Source of the DNA: JTS-AC122 sp050246015
Lineage (GTDB): Bacteria > Planctomycetota > Phycisphaerae > Phycisphaerales > UBA1924
NCBI GenBank assembly: GCA_050246015.1
Contig: JBFWWU010000013.1
Coordinates: 61,385 to 125,384, forward strand
Reading direction: 5' to 3'
DNA: 64,000 bases
Position 1 is the first letter of the stretch. Each line of letters begins with the position of its first letter. Under the pieces are notes generated by a model, which was not told where the DNA came from, ran no database searches, and saw only the letters and a program-made list of their open reading frames with translations. A program made the translations under genes and the position numbers. This document shows positions 43,239-51,266 of the stretch, in pieces.

Positions 43239-45773
43239 TCACACGCATCCGGAGAAGAACGCACCCAGGAAGTCAAAGAAATCCTGCGTGTTCACGACCC
43301 CGTCGTTGTTCACGTCGGCGATCCCGTTGAAGAAGTCCGCCAGAAACGCGAAGAAGTCCGCGCTCGTCACCGTCCCGGAATGATCCCAGTCCGCTATGCA
43401 CGCTCCCGCCGGCGCCGTCACCGGCCCCGAGAACGCCGCGACCGGACCGCTCCGATACGGCCTGATCGTCGCCGCGGACGATACCGGCGACCGATCCGCG
43501 TCGAACCGGAAGTTGTATAGCGTCCCCCACAGAATCGGATTCGACGGGACCGCGGCGTCGGCCGGATCGGTTGCGAACTCGATCCGCCCCCCTGCGATGG
43601 TCACCGTCCACGGATCGTTGTCGTGCGCGTCTTCCCCGTGAATGAACGGTGCATGGAACCCGGCGTTCGTGATCGCCGCCCCGCCGACCGGCACGCTGAA
43701 CGCCTGCACCCCCCGGTTCATGTCGTGGTTGTACACCGCGTACTCGTAGTGCCACGTCCCGTCCTGATTCGGCGTCGCGCGGTATCCGACGATGCAGCGA
43801 CCGTCGTCCGTGAGCGAGTCCGACGAAGGGATCACGCTGAACTCGGCGCCCGTCCATGAAAAGATCGCCGGACCGTTTTCCGACGCCGCGCTCGTGCCGA
43901 ACGTCCACGTGCCTCCGGGCGCCCCGCTGACCGTGACCGGCTCGCGGGCCACGCTGTTGAGATGGTTCGCGTCCATGAGCGACACCGTGTATTGCTCGAC
44001 GATGTACTGCGATCCCGGGTTCTGCGACGGGTTTAGGTCCGCGTCACGGATCTGCAGCCGGTGGTCGATCGAGTTGGTGAACGCCCCGCCCGTCCGCTGG
44101 ATCCACGATCCCACGTACGAATATTCACCCGTCCACGGGTTGATCTCCGAGCGAGGCCCCATGTTCGATTGCGTCGCGTTGTACCCCGCGCTGTACGTGT
44201 CCGAGCAGCCCGCGCCCAGGTGCGACGAGTTGGGGAACGGCGTGCAGCCAAACCCGCACGCATCCCCTTGCGCCGAGCAGCACATGTGCTTGGCCCACGA
44301 CCACCCGATCTGCTCGAACCGAGATCCCCCCGACTGCATCCGGTACATGTTCCACACAAAGAACGGATGCGCGCTATTCGGGTTGCCCATCGTGGGTATC
44401 GGCGCCGAGCCGGCGTTGCACAGCGGCGTGTCCGTCACGCACCCGACGATCCCTCCCTCTCGCCCGAACTGCTGCATCGCGCCGATGTTCCCCACGTAGC
44501 CGTCCGGACCGTCGCTGGTCGGGTTGTTGCACGCGACGTTCAGGTGGAACGGACCGCCGGCTCCGGCGAACGGGGCGAGGCGCACGTAATACGTCATCCC
44601 CGCCCCCGCGCTCACCGCCACCGACGAGCCCAGCCCGCACCCGTCGTCATTGCACGCGATCTCGTTCGCCGTCGTGCCCGGGCAGCCCGAATGCACCGAC
44701 AGCACCGTGTCGAAGGTTGTCCCCGAGCACGTATCCAGTCGCAGCACGCAGTTGTCGGCCGCCGTGTATTTGAACCACACGTCCGGCGTCGTGTTCGCGT
44801 CGCACATCGACGCCCCGTCCGCCGTCGCGACCGACGTATCCCCGTTGTACCCGCCCGCCTGGATGACCTGCGCGCCCGCGCACGCGTCGGCCTGCACCGA
44901 CGGCGTGCAGACCACGTGCAGGTCAAATGTCCCCGTCGCCCCGCCGAACCCCGCCACTCGGATCAGGTACGTGGTGCTCGCGGCGGTCGGGATCTCCACG
45001 CGCGATGAAAACCCGCACGAATCGTCGTTGCACACCAGCGCGTTGCCCGCCGTCCCGGGGCACCCCGTATGGATCGACAGCACCGTATCAAACGACGTCC
45101 CCGCCCCGCAGGTATCCACGCTCAGCGTGCACGGCGGCGACGGGGCCGCCGGCGTGGTGTACCGGTACCACACGTCCGCGGACGTGTCCGATGCGCCGCA
45201 CCCCGACGCCCCGTCGTTGAACGCGCCGACCGTCGTGCCCGCGTACGTCCCCTCCACGATGTCCAGCGCCTGATCGCACCGGTCCGTCATCGTCGTCTCC
45301 GCGCACGTCACGTTCAGCACGAACGGGCCCGTCGCCCCGCCGAACCCCGCCACTCGCACGTACACCGTGCCGCCCGCCACCGCGTCGAACCGAACCGACG
45401 AACTCAGCCCGCACGAATCGTCGTTGCACGCCACCTGGTTTGACGCCGTCCCCGGGCACCCCGTGTGCAGCGACAGCACGCTGTCGTAGGTCGTTCCCGC
45501 GCCGCATGTGGTCACCTGCAACGAACAATCCACTGCGGGCGTGTACCGATACCACACATCCGGCGACGACCCCGATGACCCGCACAACGCCGACCCGTCG
45601 TTGGTCGCGCCCACGGTCGTTCCGAACACCTGCCCGTCCGTGACGGGCGTAGCAGCCGAGCACTGATCGCTCCCCTGCGCCAAGGCTGGCGCCGAGCATG
45701 CGATCCCGATCACAAGGCCCGCGATTCTGACGATCAATCTCCAGGCGTCTGATTCGCGCGATGTACGTGCCAT
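43239..45773 (-). CDS. Large exported protein with three Cys-rich repeat domains and EF-hand tail
   Basis: An 844-residue secreted protein. The signal ends in SAPALAQGS. Three domains of about 115 residues follow, each with DVWYRYT or DVWFKYT, then a CGAGTxxDxVLS-like motif, HTGCPGT or HSGCPGT, and CNDDSCG or CNDDGCG; the glycine-rich fold resembles bacterial pre-peptidase-like beta sandwiches. The remaining 400 residues are unique and contain Cys pairs and VWNMYRMQSGG. The tail carries DWDHSGTVTSADFFAFLADF and DVNNDGVVNTQDFFDFLGAF. The ATG follows AAGGTGA. Function unknown; surface or matrix role is inferred. Confidence 0.85.
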   Translation of the reverse strand: MARTSRESDAWRLIVRIAGLVIGIACSAPALAQGSDQCSAATPVTDGQVFGTTVGATNDGSALCGSSGSSPDVWYRYTPAVDCSLQVTTCGAGTTYDSVLSLHTGCPGTASNQVACNDDSCGLSSSVRFDAVAGGTVYVRVAGFGGATGPFVLNVTCAETTMTDRCDQALDIVEGTYAGTTVGAFNDGASGCGASDTSADVWYRYTTPAAPSPPCTLSVDTCGAGTSFDTVLSIHTGCPGTAGNALVCNDDSCGFSSRVEIPTAASTTYLIRVAGFGGATGTFDLHVVCTPSVQADACAGAQVIQAGGYNGDTSVATADGASMCDANTTPDVWFKYTAADNCVLRLDTCSGTTFDTVLSVHSGCPGTTANEIACNDDGCGLGSSVAVSAGAGMTYYVRLAPFAGAGGPFHLNVACNNPTSDGPDGYVGNIGAMQQFGREGGIVGCVTDTPLCNAGSAPIPTMGNPNSAHPFFVWNMYRMQSGGSRFEQIGWSWAKHMCCSAQGDACGFGCTPFPNSSHLGAGCSDTYSAGYNATQSNMGPRSEINPWTGEYSYVGSWIQRTGGAFTNSIDHRLQIRDADLNPSQNPGSQYIVEQYTVSLMDANHLNSVAREPVTVSGAPGGTWTFGTSAASENGPAIFSWTGAEFSVIPSSDSLTDDGRCIVGYRATPNQDGTWHYEYAVYNHDMNRGVQAFSVPVGGAAITNAGFHAPFIHGEDAHDNDPWTVTIAGGRIEFATDPADAAVPSNPILWGTLYNFRFDADRSPVSSAATIRPYRSGPVAAFSGPVTAPAGACIADWDHSGTVTSADFFAFLADFFNGIADVNNDGVVNTQDFFDFLGAFFSGCV

Positions 45774-45939
45774 AGCGTCACCTTGTGATGTGGTAAATCG
45801 GAGTCCCCTCCAGTTCATCAAATCTATCCGATGATCCCCTGATACGCAAACCGATCGATCATCGCATCGCGACGCCTCCCCCGCGGCGCCGCATGAAGGT
45901 CGGCGGCCCAGCCTCCGTGCCCGTCGCAGCCGGCGCACG

Positions 45940-45945
45940 TATAGT
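45940..45945 (+). promoter_or_regulatory. Probable -10 box for hpnH
   Basis: TATAGT lies 93 nt before the hpnH ATG. The leader after it is pyrimidine-rich (runs such as CCACCCTCCCTTCCCTTTC). No -35 is convincing. Confidence 0.4.
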
Positions 45946-46038
45946 GTCCGCCAACTTTCCACCCTCCCTTCCCTTTCGGCCCCAAACAACACCCTCCGCC
46001 GGGCCCTTCGCCTTCCTCGCACCCTCCGTGGAGCCTTC

Positions 46039-47199
46039 ATGCCCGTCCCGATCAGCCAGATGTGGACCGTCGCCTCCTACGTCCTAGGTCAGCGCCTGCG
46101 CGGCAACAAGCGCTACCCCCTCGTGCTCATGCTCGAGCCCCTCTTCCGCTGCAACCTCGCCTGCGCCGGGTGCGGCAAAATCCAGTACCCCGCCCACATT
46201 CTCAAACGCCAACTCACTCCCAAGCAGTGCTTCGACGCGGTTGACGAGTGCGGCGCGCCGATGGTCTCCATCCCAGGCGGCGAGCCCCTCCTCCACCCCG
46301 ACATCGTTGAGATCGTCCAAGGCTTGATCGCTCGCAAGAAGTACATCTATCTCTGCACCAACGCCCTGCTCCTCAAGGAGAAACTCGAAGCCGGCTGGTT
46401 CACGCCCAGCAAGTACCTCACCTTCAGCGTCCACATGGACGGCCAGGAAGAGCACCACGATTTTGCCGTCTGTCGCGAGGGAACCTACAAGACCGCCATC
46501 GACGGCATCAGGCTCGCCGTCCAGATGGGCTTCCGCGTCACCACCAACACCACCCTCTTCGACGGCGCCGACCCCGTCAGCGTTCGCCGCTTCTTCGACG
46601 AGATGATGACCCTCGGCGTCGAAGGCATGATGGTCTCTCCCGGCTACGCCTACCCCAAGGCGCCCGACCAGAAAAGTTTCATGCAGGAACGCCGAAAGAC
46701 CACCGACTTCTTCAGGATGATCCTCAGCAACCGCAAAGATTCCAAGACCAAGGGCGGCTGGAAGTTCAATCAGTCGCCCCTCTTCCTCGAGTTCCTCATG
46801 GGCAAACGCGATTACGAATGCCTGCCCTGGGGAAATCCCACCTTCAACATCTTCGGTTGGCAAAAGCCCTGCTACCTCTTGCAGGACGGCTACGTCGATA
46901 CCTTCAAGGAACTGATGCAGGATACCAACTGGGACCGCTACGGCCGCGCCAGCGGCAACCCCGCCTGCCAGCAATGCATGGTCCACTGCGGGTACGAGCC
47001 CAGCGCCGTCGATCACACCTTCTCATCCTTCGCCGGCATGTGGGGCACCATCAAAGCCATGCTCAGTTCGTCTTACGTCGACCCCGAGGCCGCCGCCAAA
47101 CTCGCCCAGGAGTCCAAAAAGCCTCATGGCCCCCTCGTCCAACTCGGCGTCACGCTCTCGTCGAAGGCGCCCGCGCGAGAAACCGTCGGCGCGGCGTGA
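46039..47199 (+). CDS. hpnH: Adenosyl-hopene transferase (radical SAM) HpnH
   Basis: A 386-residue radical SAM enzyme of hopanoid side-chain synthesis that joins a 5'-deoxyadenosyl group to diploptene. The cluster motif is RCNLACAGCGKIQYP, followed by the GGEPL motif (IPGGEPLLHPDI) and FSVHMDGQEEHHD. The C-terminal QQCMVHCGYEPSAV is the characteristic HpnH Cys-rich signature. Length fits. No squalene-hopene cyclase or other hpn gene is in the window, so it is isolated. The leader is about 90 nt and pyrimidine-rich. Confidence 0.94.
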   Translation: MPVPISQMWTVASYVLGQRLRGNKRYPLVLMLEPLFRCNLACAGCGKIQYPAHILKRQLTPKQCFDAVDECGAPMVSIPGGEPLLHPDIVEIVQGLIARKKYIYLCTNALLLKEKLEAGWFTPSKYLTFSVHMDGQEEHHDFAVCREGTYKTAIDGIRLAVQMGFRVTTNTTLFDGADPVSVRRFFDEMMTLGVEGMMVSPGYAYPKAPDQKSFMQERRKTTDFFRMILSNRKDSKTKGGWKFNQSPLFLEFLMGKRDYECLPWGNPTFNIFGWQKPCYLLQDGYVDTFKELMQDTNWDRYGRASGNPACQQCMVHCGYEPSAVDHTFSSFAGMWGTIKAMLSSSYVDPEAAAKLAQESKKPHGPLVQLGVTLSSKAPARETVGAA

Positions 47200-47330
47200 C
47201 GCTCCACGCCGGCACGCCAGACCTCCAACAGCCCCCGGCGCCTTGGCCCCTGCCCGGCAACATCGCGCACCCCGCCATTCATCCTCAACTCCCACTTGAC
47301 GCCCCCGTCAACCTTCGTGTACCCTCTGCC

Positions 47331-47592
47331 TGTTCAAGGTGGCCCAAGACTCGCACCCGGCGACCCAGCCGGTCCAAGCGTGCCGACGGCCTGAATAGGG
47401 AAGGCGGTGAAATGCCGCCGCGGACGCGCCGCCGTATCGGATGCTTTCCGCACACCCTCTCCTTCTGCTGGGACCGCCCTTCATCGGCGTCCCGTGGATG
47501 GATCCAAGCCACTGCACGCCGGCCTCCTACCGCCGGCGAGCGGGAAGGCCGGTGTGCGACCATGTCCGGAGCCGGAAGACCTGCCTCGAACA
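47331..47592 (+). promoter_or_regulatory. Cobalamin riboswitch
   Basis: The conserved core is present in order: GGTGGCCC at the 5' side, GAATAGGGAAGGCGGTGAAA (47394-47413), TGCCGCCGCGGACGCGCCGC, then AAGCCACTG near 47507-47515, GGGAAGGCC near 47543-47551 and the B12-box GAGCCGGAAGACCTGCC near 47570-47586. These match the adenosylcobalamin aptamer including the ACTG and GGGAAG elements. About 180 nt separate it from the next start codon. It reads into the three exported-protein genes and no B12-synthesis gene is in the window. Boundaries are approximate. Confidence 0.92.
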
Positions 47593-47775
47593 TGTGTCGT
47601 GGTCGCCCTCGCGATTCGGGGCGCCGGCAATGTCCGCTCTTCCGGCCCAGGGTCTGATCCTCCCTCTTCCCTCCCGGTCCGCGGCATCCGGCTCACTCCG
47701 TTCTCACCCCCCTCGCGAGCGCCAACAAGGTTCGGGAGGCGTCCCGCGCGAATCGGGACGAGCGAGGGTTCTGTC

Positions 47776-48984
47776 ATGTATCCCGTGTTCCACTGTCTCC
47801 ACCTCCAGCCGCGCCGCGACGCTGCCGTGCCCCGTCCGCCCAGCGTCATGCGCTGCTCATCCGCGTCCGCCCAAGGCGCGCCCCGCCTCGCCCGCCTCGC
47901 CATTCGCCTCACCCTTCCCCTTGCCCTCTCGGCCCCCGCTCTGGCGCGCGATGCCTTCCACACCTACGGCACAAGCGGCTTCCGCTCCATCACACTTCCC
48001 CCCGTTGGCGCGGGCTCCTTCGACATCCGCGGCGACTTCCTCCCCGATGGCCGCATCGTCGCCGTCACCAGTCTCAGCGTCTTCCTCGAAGACGCCCCCG
48101 GCGCCGCCACCTTCCACGTCGCCGCCTCGCTCGATCCGCTCGCCTCCGGCGGCCCCTCCGACCCCGCCTTCCTCCGCGTCAGCCCCGATGGTCAATCCAT
48201 CGCCATCGGCGGCGGGTTCGCACGCCCTGTCATCGTTTTCGCCGCGGCCGACCTCGGGCCCGCAGGCTCGCCAACCTTCCTCGCCCCGGGAACCACCTCC
48301 GCCCGCTACTTCGCCGTTCCCCATTTCGAGGCCGCCTGGGCCGATCCGTCCCACCTGGCCCTCACCGCCGGCGACTTCGCCTCCCCTTCCGTCGTCACCC
48401 TCCTCGACGTCACCTCCCCTCCCACCGCCCCGACGAATCCCACCATCATCTCCAACATCGCCGGCGCCTCCGCCGGCATCGCCTTCGACCACGCCGGACG
48501 CCTCTTCACCGGCAACGGGTTCGACATCGCCCCCGGCGGCTCCGACACCGGCACGGTCCGCGCCTTCCTCCCCGCCGACTGGGTCGCCTCGCCCGCCGAT
48601 TTCGAGATCGACGGCACACTCGTCGGCGAGGTCCTCAGCGCCGGTTCCCTCCTCTTTGACCCCGAAGGAAACCTCTTCGTCGGCGGCGGCGACTTCGGCG
48701 CGGACTTCGACGCCGGCTATCTCGCCGTCGTGAACACCCAGGCAATCTCCCATGCCCTCGCCGGCATGGGCCCCATCAACCCCGCCGATCCCGCACACCT
48801 TCGCCGCCTCGATCCACTCGAATCCGGCGCAGGATATTTCGCCTCCGCCTTCAACCCGCTAACCCATGAACTCGCGATCACCTCCGGCTCGACCTGGTTC
48901 GTCACCGTCCCCGCGCCGGCCTCAGCATTCATCATCGCCGCGGCTGCACTCCCCGCGCTCCGAAGGAGGCGACATGGATTCTGA
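47776..48984 (+). CDS. Propeller-like surface protein with PEP-CTERM-type anchor, B12-riboswitch controlled
   Basis: A 402-residue (or 378-residue from the ATG at 47848) exported protein. A basic hydrophobic signal ends in SAPALARD. The body is beta-rich with recurring blade-like units such as DGRIVAVTSLSVFLEDA, SPDGQSIAIGGGFARP, FDHAGRLFTGNGFDIAPGG and FDPEGNLFVGGGDFGAD. The C-terminus VPAPASAFIIAAAALPALRR plus two Arg is a PEP-CTERM-like anchor (motif, helix, basic end). Its gene is first after the cobalamin riboswitch, so a role in cobalamin capture like Bacteroides BtuG propellers is inferred, not shown. Confidence 0.85.
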   Translation: MYPVFHCLHLQPRRDAAVPRPPSVMRCSSASAQGAPRLARLAIRLTLPLALSAPALARDAFHTYGTSGFRSITLPPVGAGSFDIRGDFLPDGRIVAVTSLSVFLEDAPGAATFHVAASLDPLASGGPSDPAFLRVSPDGQSIAIGGGFARPVIVFAAADLGPAGSPTFLAPGTTSARYFAVPHFEAAWADPSHLALTAGDFASPSVVTLLDVTSPPTAPTNPTIISNIAGASAGIAFDHAGRLFTGNGFDIAPGGSDTGTVRAFLPADWVASPADFEIDGTLVGEVLSAGSLLFDPEGNLFVGGGDFGADFDAGYLAVVNTQAISHALAGMGPINPADPAHLRRLDPLESGAGYFASAFNPLTHELAITSGSTWFVTVPAPASAFIIAAAALPALRRRRHGF

Positions 48985-50161
48985 CGCTCCCCGCCGCCAT
49001 TGGTTTCGCCGCGCGCCCGGCTGGGCGTTCATCGCTCCCGTGCTGCTCACGTCCGCCGCCGGGGCGCAATCAGACTTTGCCTCGCGCGTCGTCGGCTTTG
49101 ATCCCGCGCCGGGTCAGTTCGCAACCAGCCCGCTGTTCAACGATCCCGCCCGCGCCCTGGGCCCACCCATCGGCGGGGGCACCCACGCACCCGACAACAC
49201 CAAACTCGTCTCCCTCGGTGGACTCGGCGGCTCCATCACCCTCGCGTTCGACCACCTCGTCCGAAACGACCCCCTCAACCCGCTGGGTCTCGACGCGATC
49301 GTCTTTGGCAACGCCGTGTGGGTCACCGCGAATCCCAACCGCCGGTTCGCCGAGGCCGCCACCATCGAGATCTCGCGCGACCTCAACGCCAACGGGCTGG
49401 CCGACGATCCCTGGTACCTGATTCCGGGTTCGCACCTGGGCACGATCCCGCCCACGCCGCTCGCGCGATTCGTCCAGACCTGGGACGACAACACCGCCGA
49501 TGCGACCTATCCCCCCGATCGCGCCGATTGGATCCCCCCGGGGCGATCCGGTCTCTGGATCACCTCCGCGTTCCGCCTCCCCGACGATCCCTTCGCCGTC
49601 GGCGCCGCGGGGATCTTGGATAACCCCCTCGGGCTCGGCGCCACCGTCGAGGGCGCGTGGGGCTACGCCGACATGAGCCCCGTGCTCATTCTCGGCGACA
49701 CCAACGCCGACAACATCGTTGACTCCCCGCTTACCCCCGAGCAGTTCTACACGATCCCAGACGATCCACGCGCCGTCGGAATCGGCCCGGGGTTCGGCGA
49801 CCCCGCCGGCCTCGGCGGCGGCGGCGACGCCTTTGACATCGATTGGGCCATCGACCCCGCCACCGGTCGGCCACCCGATCCTCCCCTCGACGGGTTCAAC
49901 TTCATCCGCATCACCACCGCCGCCTGGCGCGTCCATCCCCTCCTCGGCGAACTCTCGGCCGAAATCGCCGGCGTCGCCGACGTGCGCCCTCTTCCGCCAC
50001 CCCCGCACCCTGCCGACGTCAACCGCGACGGCGTCGTCAACTCCCAGGACCTCTTCGACTTCCTCGTCGCCTTCTTCGACGCACACGCCGACTTCAACTC
50101 CGACGGCGTCACCAACTCGCAGGATTTCTTCGACTTCCTCGCCGCCTTCTTCGGAGGCTGA
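48974..50161 (+). CDS. Exported protein with GNGLxDDxWY-type motif and EF-hand tail, second B12-operon gene
   Basis: A 395-residue secreted protein. The signal ends in TSAAGAQSD. Core segments LGGLGGSITLAFDHLVRN, LDAIVFGNAVW, and DLNANGLADDPWYLIPGS resemble, from memory, a secreted family (FGGSIVLGFDH; DxNGNGLPDDxWYEIAGS) that accompanies B12 transport genes in Bacteroidetes. The tail carries DVNRDGVVNSQDLFDFLVAF and DFNSDGVTNSQDFFDFLAAF. The ATG follows a perfect AAGGAGG and overlaps the preceding stop by 11 bp. It would be translationally coupled and riboswitch controlled. Confidence 0.85.
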   Translation: MDSDAPRRHWFRRAPGWAFIAPVLLTSAAGAQSDFASRVVGFDPAPGQFATSPLFNDPARALGPPIGGGTHAPDNTKLVSLGGLGGSITLAFDHLVRNDPLNPLGLDAIVFGNAVWVTANPNRRFAEAATIEISRDLNANGLADDPWYLIPGSHLGTIPPTPLARFVQTWDDNTADATYPPDRADWIPPGRSGLWITSAFRLPDDPFAVGAAGILDNPLGLGATVEGAWGYADMSPVLILGDTNADNIVDSPLTPEQFYTIPDDPRAVGIGPGFGDPAGLGGGGDAFDIDWAIDPATGRPPDPPLDGFNFIRITTAAWRVHPLLGELSAEIAGVADVRPLPPPPHPADVNRDGVVNSQDLFDFLVAFFDAHADFNSDGVTNSQDFFDFLAAFFGG

Positions 50162-50164
50162 CCC

Positions 50165-51145
50165 ATGCCAACCCCATCTGAGCCCAGGGGCGCAAGCCCC
50201 GGGTCCACAGCGTCCCTTCCGCACCCGATCTGCCGCATAACACCGGCCTTCACCCTTCTCGAACTCCTCCTTTCCATCGCTATTGTCTCAACCCTCCTGA
50301 CCCTGCTCCTCCCAGCACTCCGGGGCGGGCGCGACGCCGCCCGCGCCAGCCTGTGCGCCAGCAATGTGCGACAACTCTCGCTCGCCAACTCCCTCTACGC
50401 CGGAGACTACCGCGACCGTTGCGCGCCGGGCGCGCCGAACTTCGCCGCCAATCTCACTCGCTGGCACGGCTCGCGCCAGCACCCCTCCGGCGCGTTCCAC
50501 GCCGAAGGTGGCACCCTCTCGGACTACTTCGAGTCCACGGACGGATCCGGCGGTGCCGGCGGCGTGCGCGTCTGCCCCGCATTCACCGCCGCGCTGCGCG
50601 CGATCGATGACGCCGCGGCCCAGGGTGCCCCGGCGGGCTTCGAGCGATCCTGCGGTGGGTACGGGTACAACAACGTCTTCGTCGGCGTGACACGCCGGCG
50701 CGCCGTCACCGCGTCGCCGCCCGGCCGCAACGCCGTGACTTGGCCGCTCATGACCGATGCACTCGGAGCGGCTCGTTCGATGTTTCGCTCGCCGGCCGCG
50801 ACGGTCGAGTTTGCCGACGCAGCGCTGGCTTCAACCGAGGGGCCCACCGGCGTGATCGAGTACAGTTTTCTCGAACCGCGTTTTTGGCCCGAGTACCCCG
50901 ACCGAGACCCATCGCCGCGCGCGGACCCGTCCATCCACTTTCGTCACGGGTGCAGTAGGGGGGGTAGGGGGGGTGGGGGGGGTGGGGGGGCGGTTGCGGC
51001 GATGCTCGACGGGCATGTCGGTCCGCCGCTGCCGATGAGTGATTCCTGGACCAGCGGAATCTATGGCGTGGATCCAGTGATCGCTGGTATTGGGTGGTTT
51101 TCGCTGCAACCCGCGCGGGGAAATGGCGAATTCGATCCCGACTAG
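50165..51145 (+). CDS. Pseudopilin-like protein, third B12-operon gene
   Basis: A 326-residue protein with a type IV prepilin N-terminus: ITPAFTLLELLLSIAIV, with Glu five residues after the cleavage site and a hydrophobic helix. The rest resembles planctomycete DUF1559-like or general secretion pseudopilins, with the head beginning GGRDAARASLCASNVRQLSL. A Gly run (GGRGGGGGGG, residues around 264-275) is encoded by the G tract at 50958-50990. It starts 4 bp after the preceding stop. Presence in a B12-controlled operon suggests a surface fibre or secretion pseudopilus linked to uptake, which is inferred. Confidence 0.85.
   Translation: MPTPSEPRGASPGSTASLPHPICRITPAFTLLELLLSIAIVSTLLTLLLPALRGGRDAARASLCASNVRQLSLANSLYAGDYRDRCAPGAPNFAANLTRWHGSRQHPSGAFHAEGGTLSDYFESTDGSGGAGGVRVCPAFTAALRAIDDAAAQGAPAGFERSCGGYGYNNVFVGVTRRRAVTASPPGRNAVTWPLMTDALGAARSMFRSPAATVEFADAALASTEGPTGVIEYSFLEPRFWPEYPDRDPSPRADPSIHFRHGCSRGGRGGGGGGGAVAAMLDGHVGPPLPMSDSWTSGIYGVDPVIAGIGWFSLQPARGNGEFDPD
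50958..50990 (+). repeat. Four long G runs inside the pseudopilin gene
   Basis: Runs of 7, 7, 8 and 7 G (50958-50964, 50967-50973, 50975-50982, 50984-50990) are separated by TA, T and T. Such a tract can form a G-quadruplex and can slip in replication, changing the reading frame. Confidence 0.9.
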
Positions 51146-51266
51146 ATTTTGCCAGCCCCCCTTTTCCCCCTCTCACCGCCCGGAAACATTCTGTCAGGTT
51201 GCTCGACCTTGACACGGTTCATGCGGATATTCTGCCCCGAAGCCGATTGTTCCATAGGATTGTTGC

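Noticed and set aside
44530..45690. Repeated motifs as a CRISPR or DNA satellite
   Set aside because: The repeats are three protein domains with variable DNA sequence and about 370-bp spacing, not short identical repeats with spacers.
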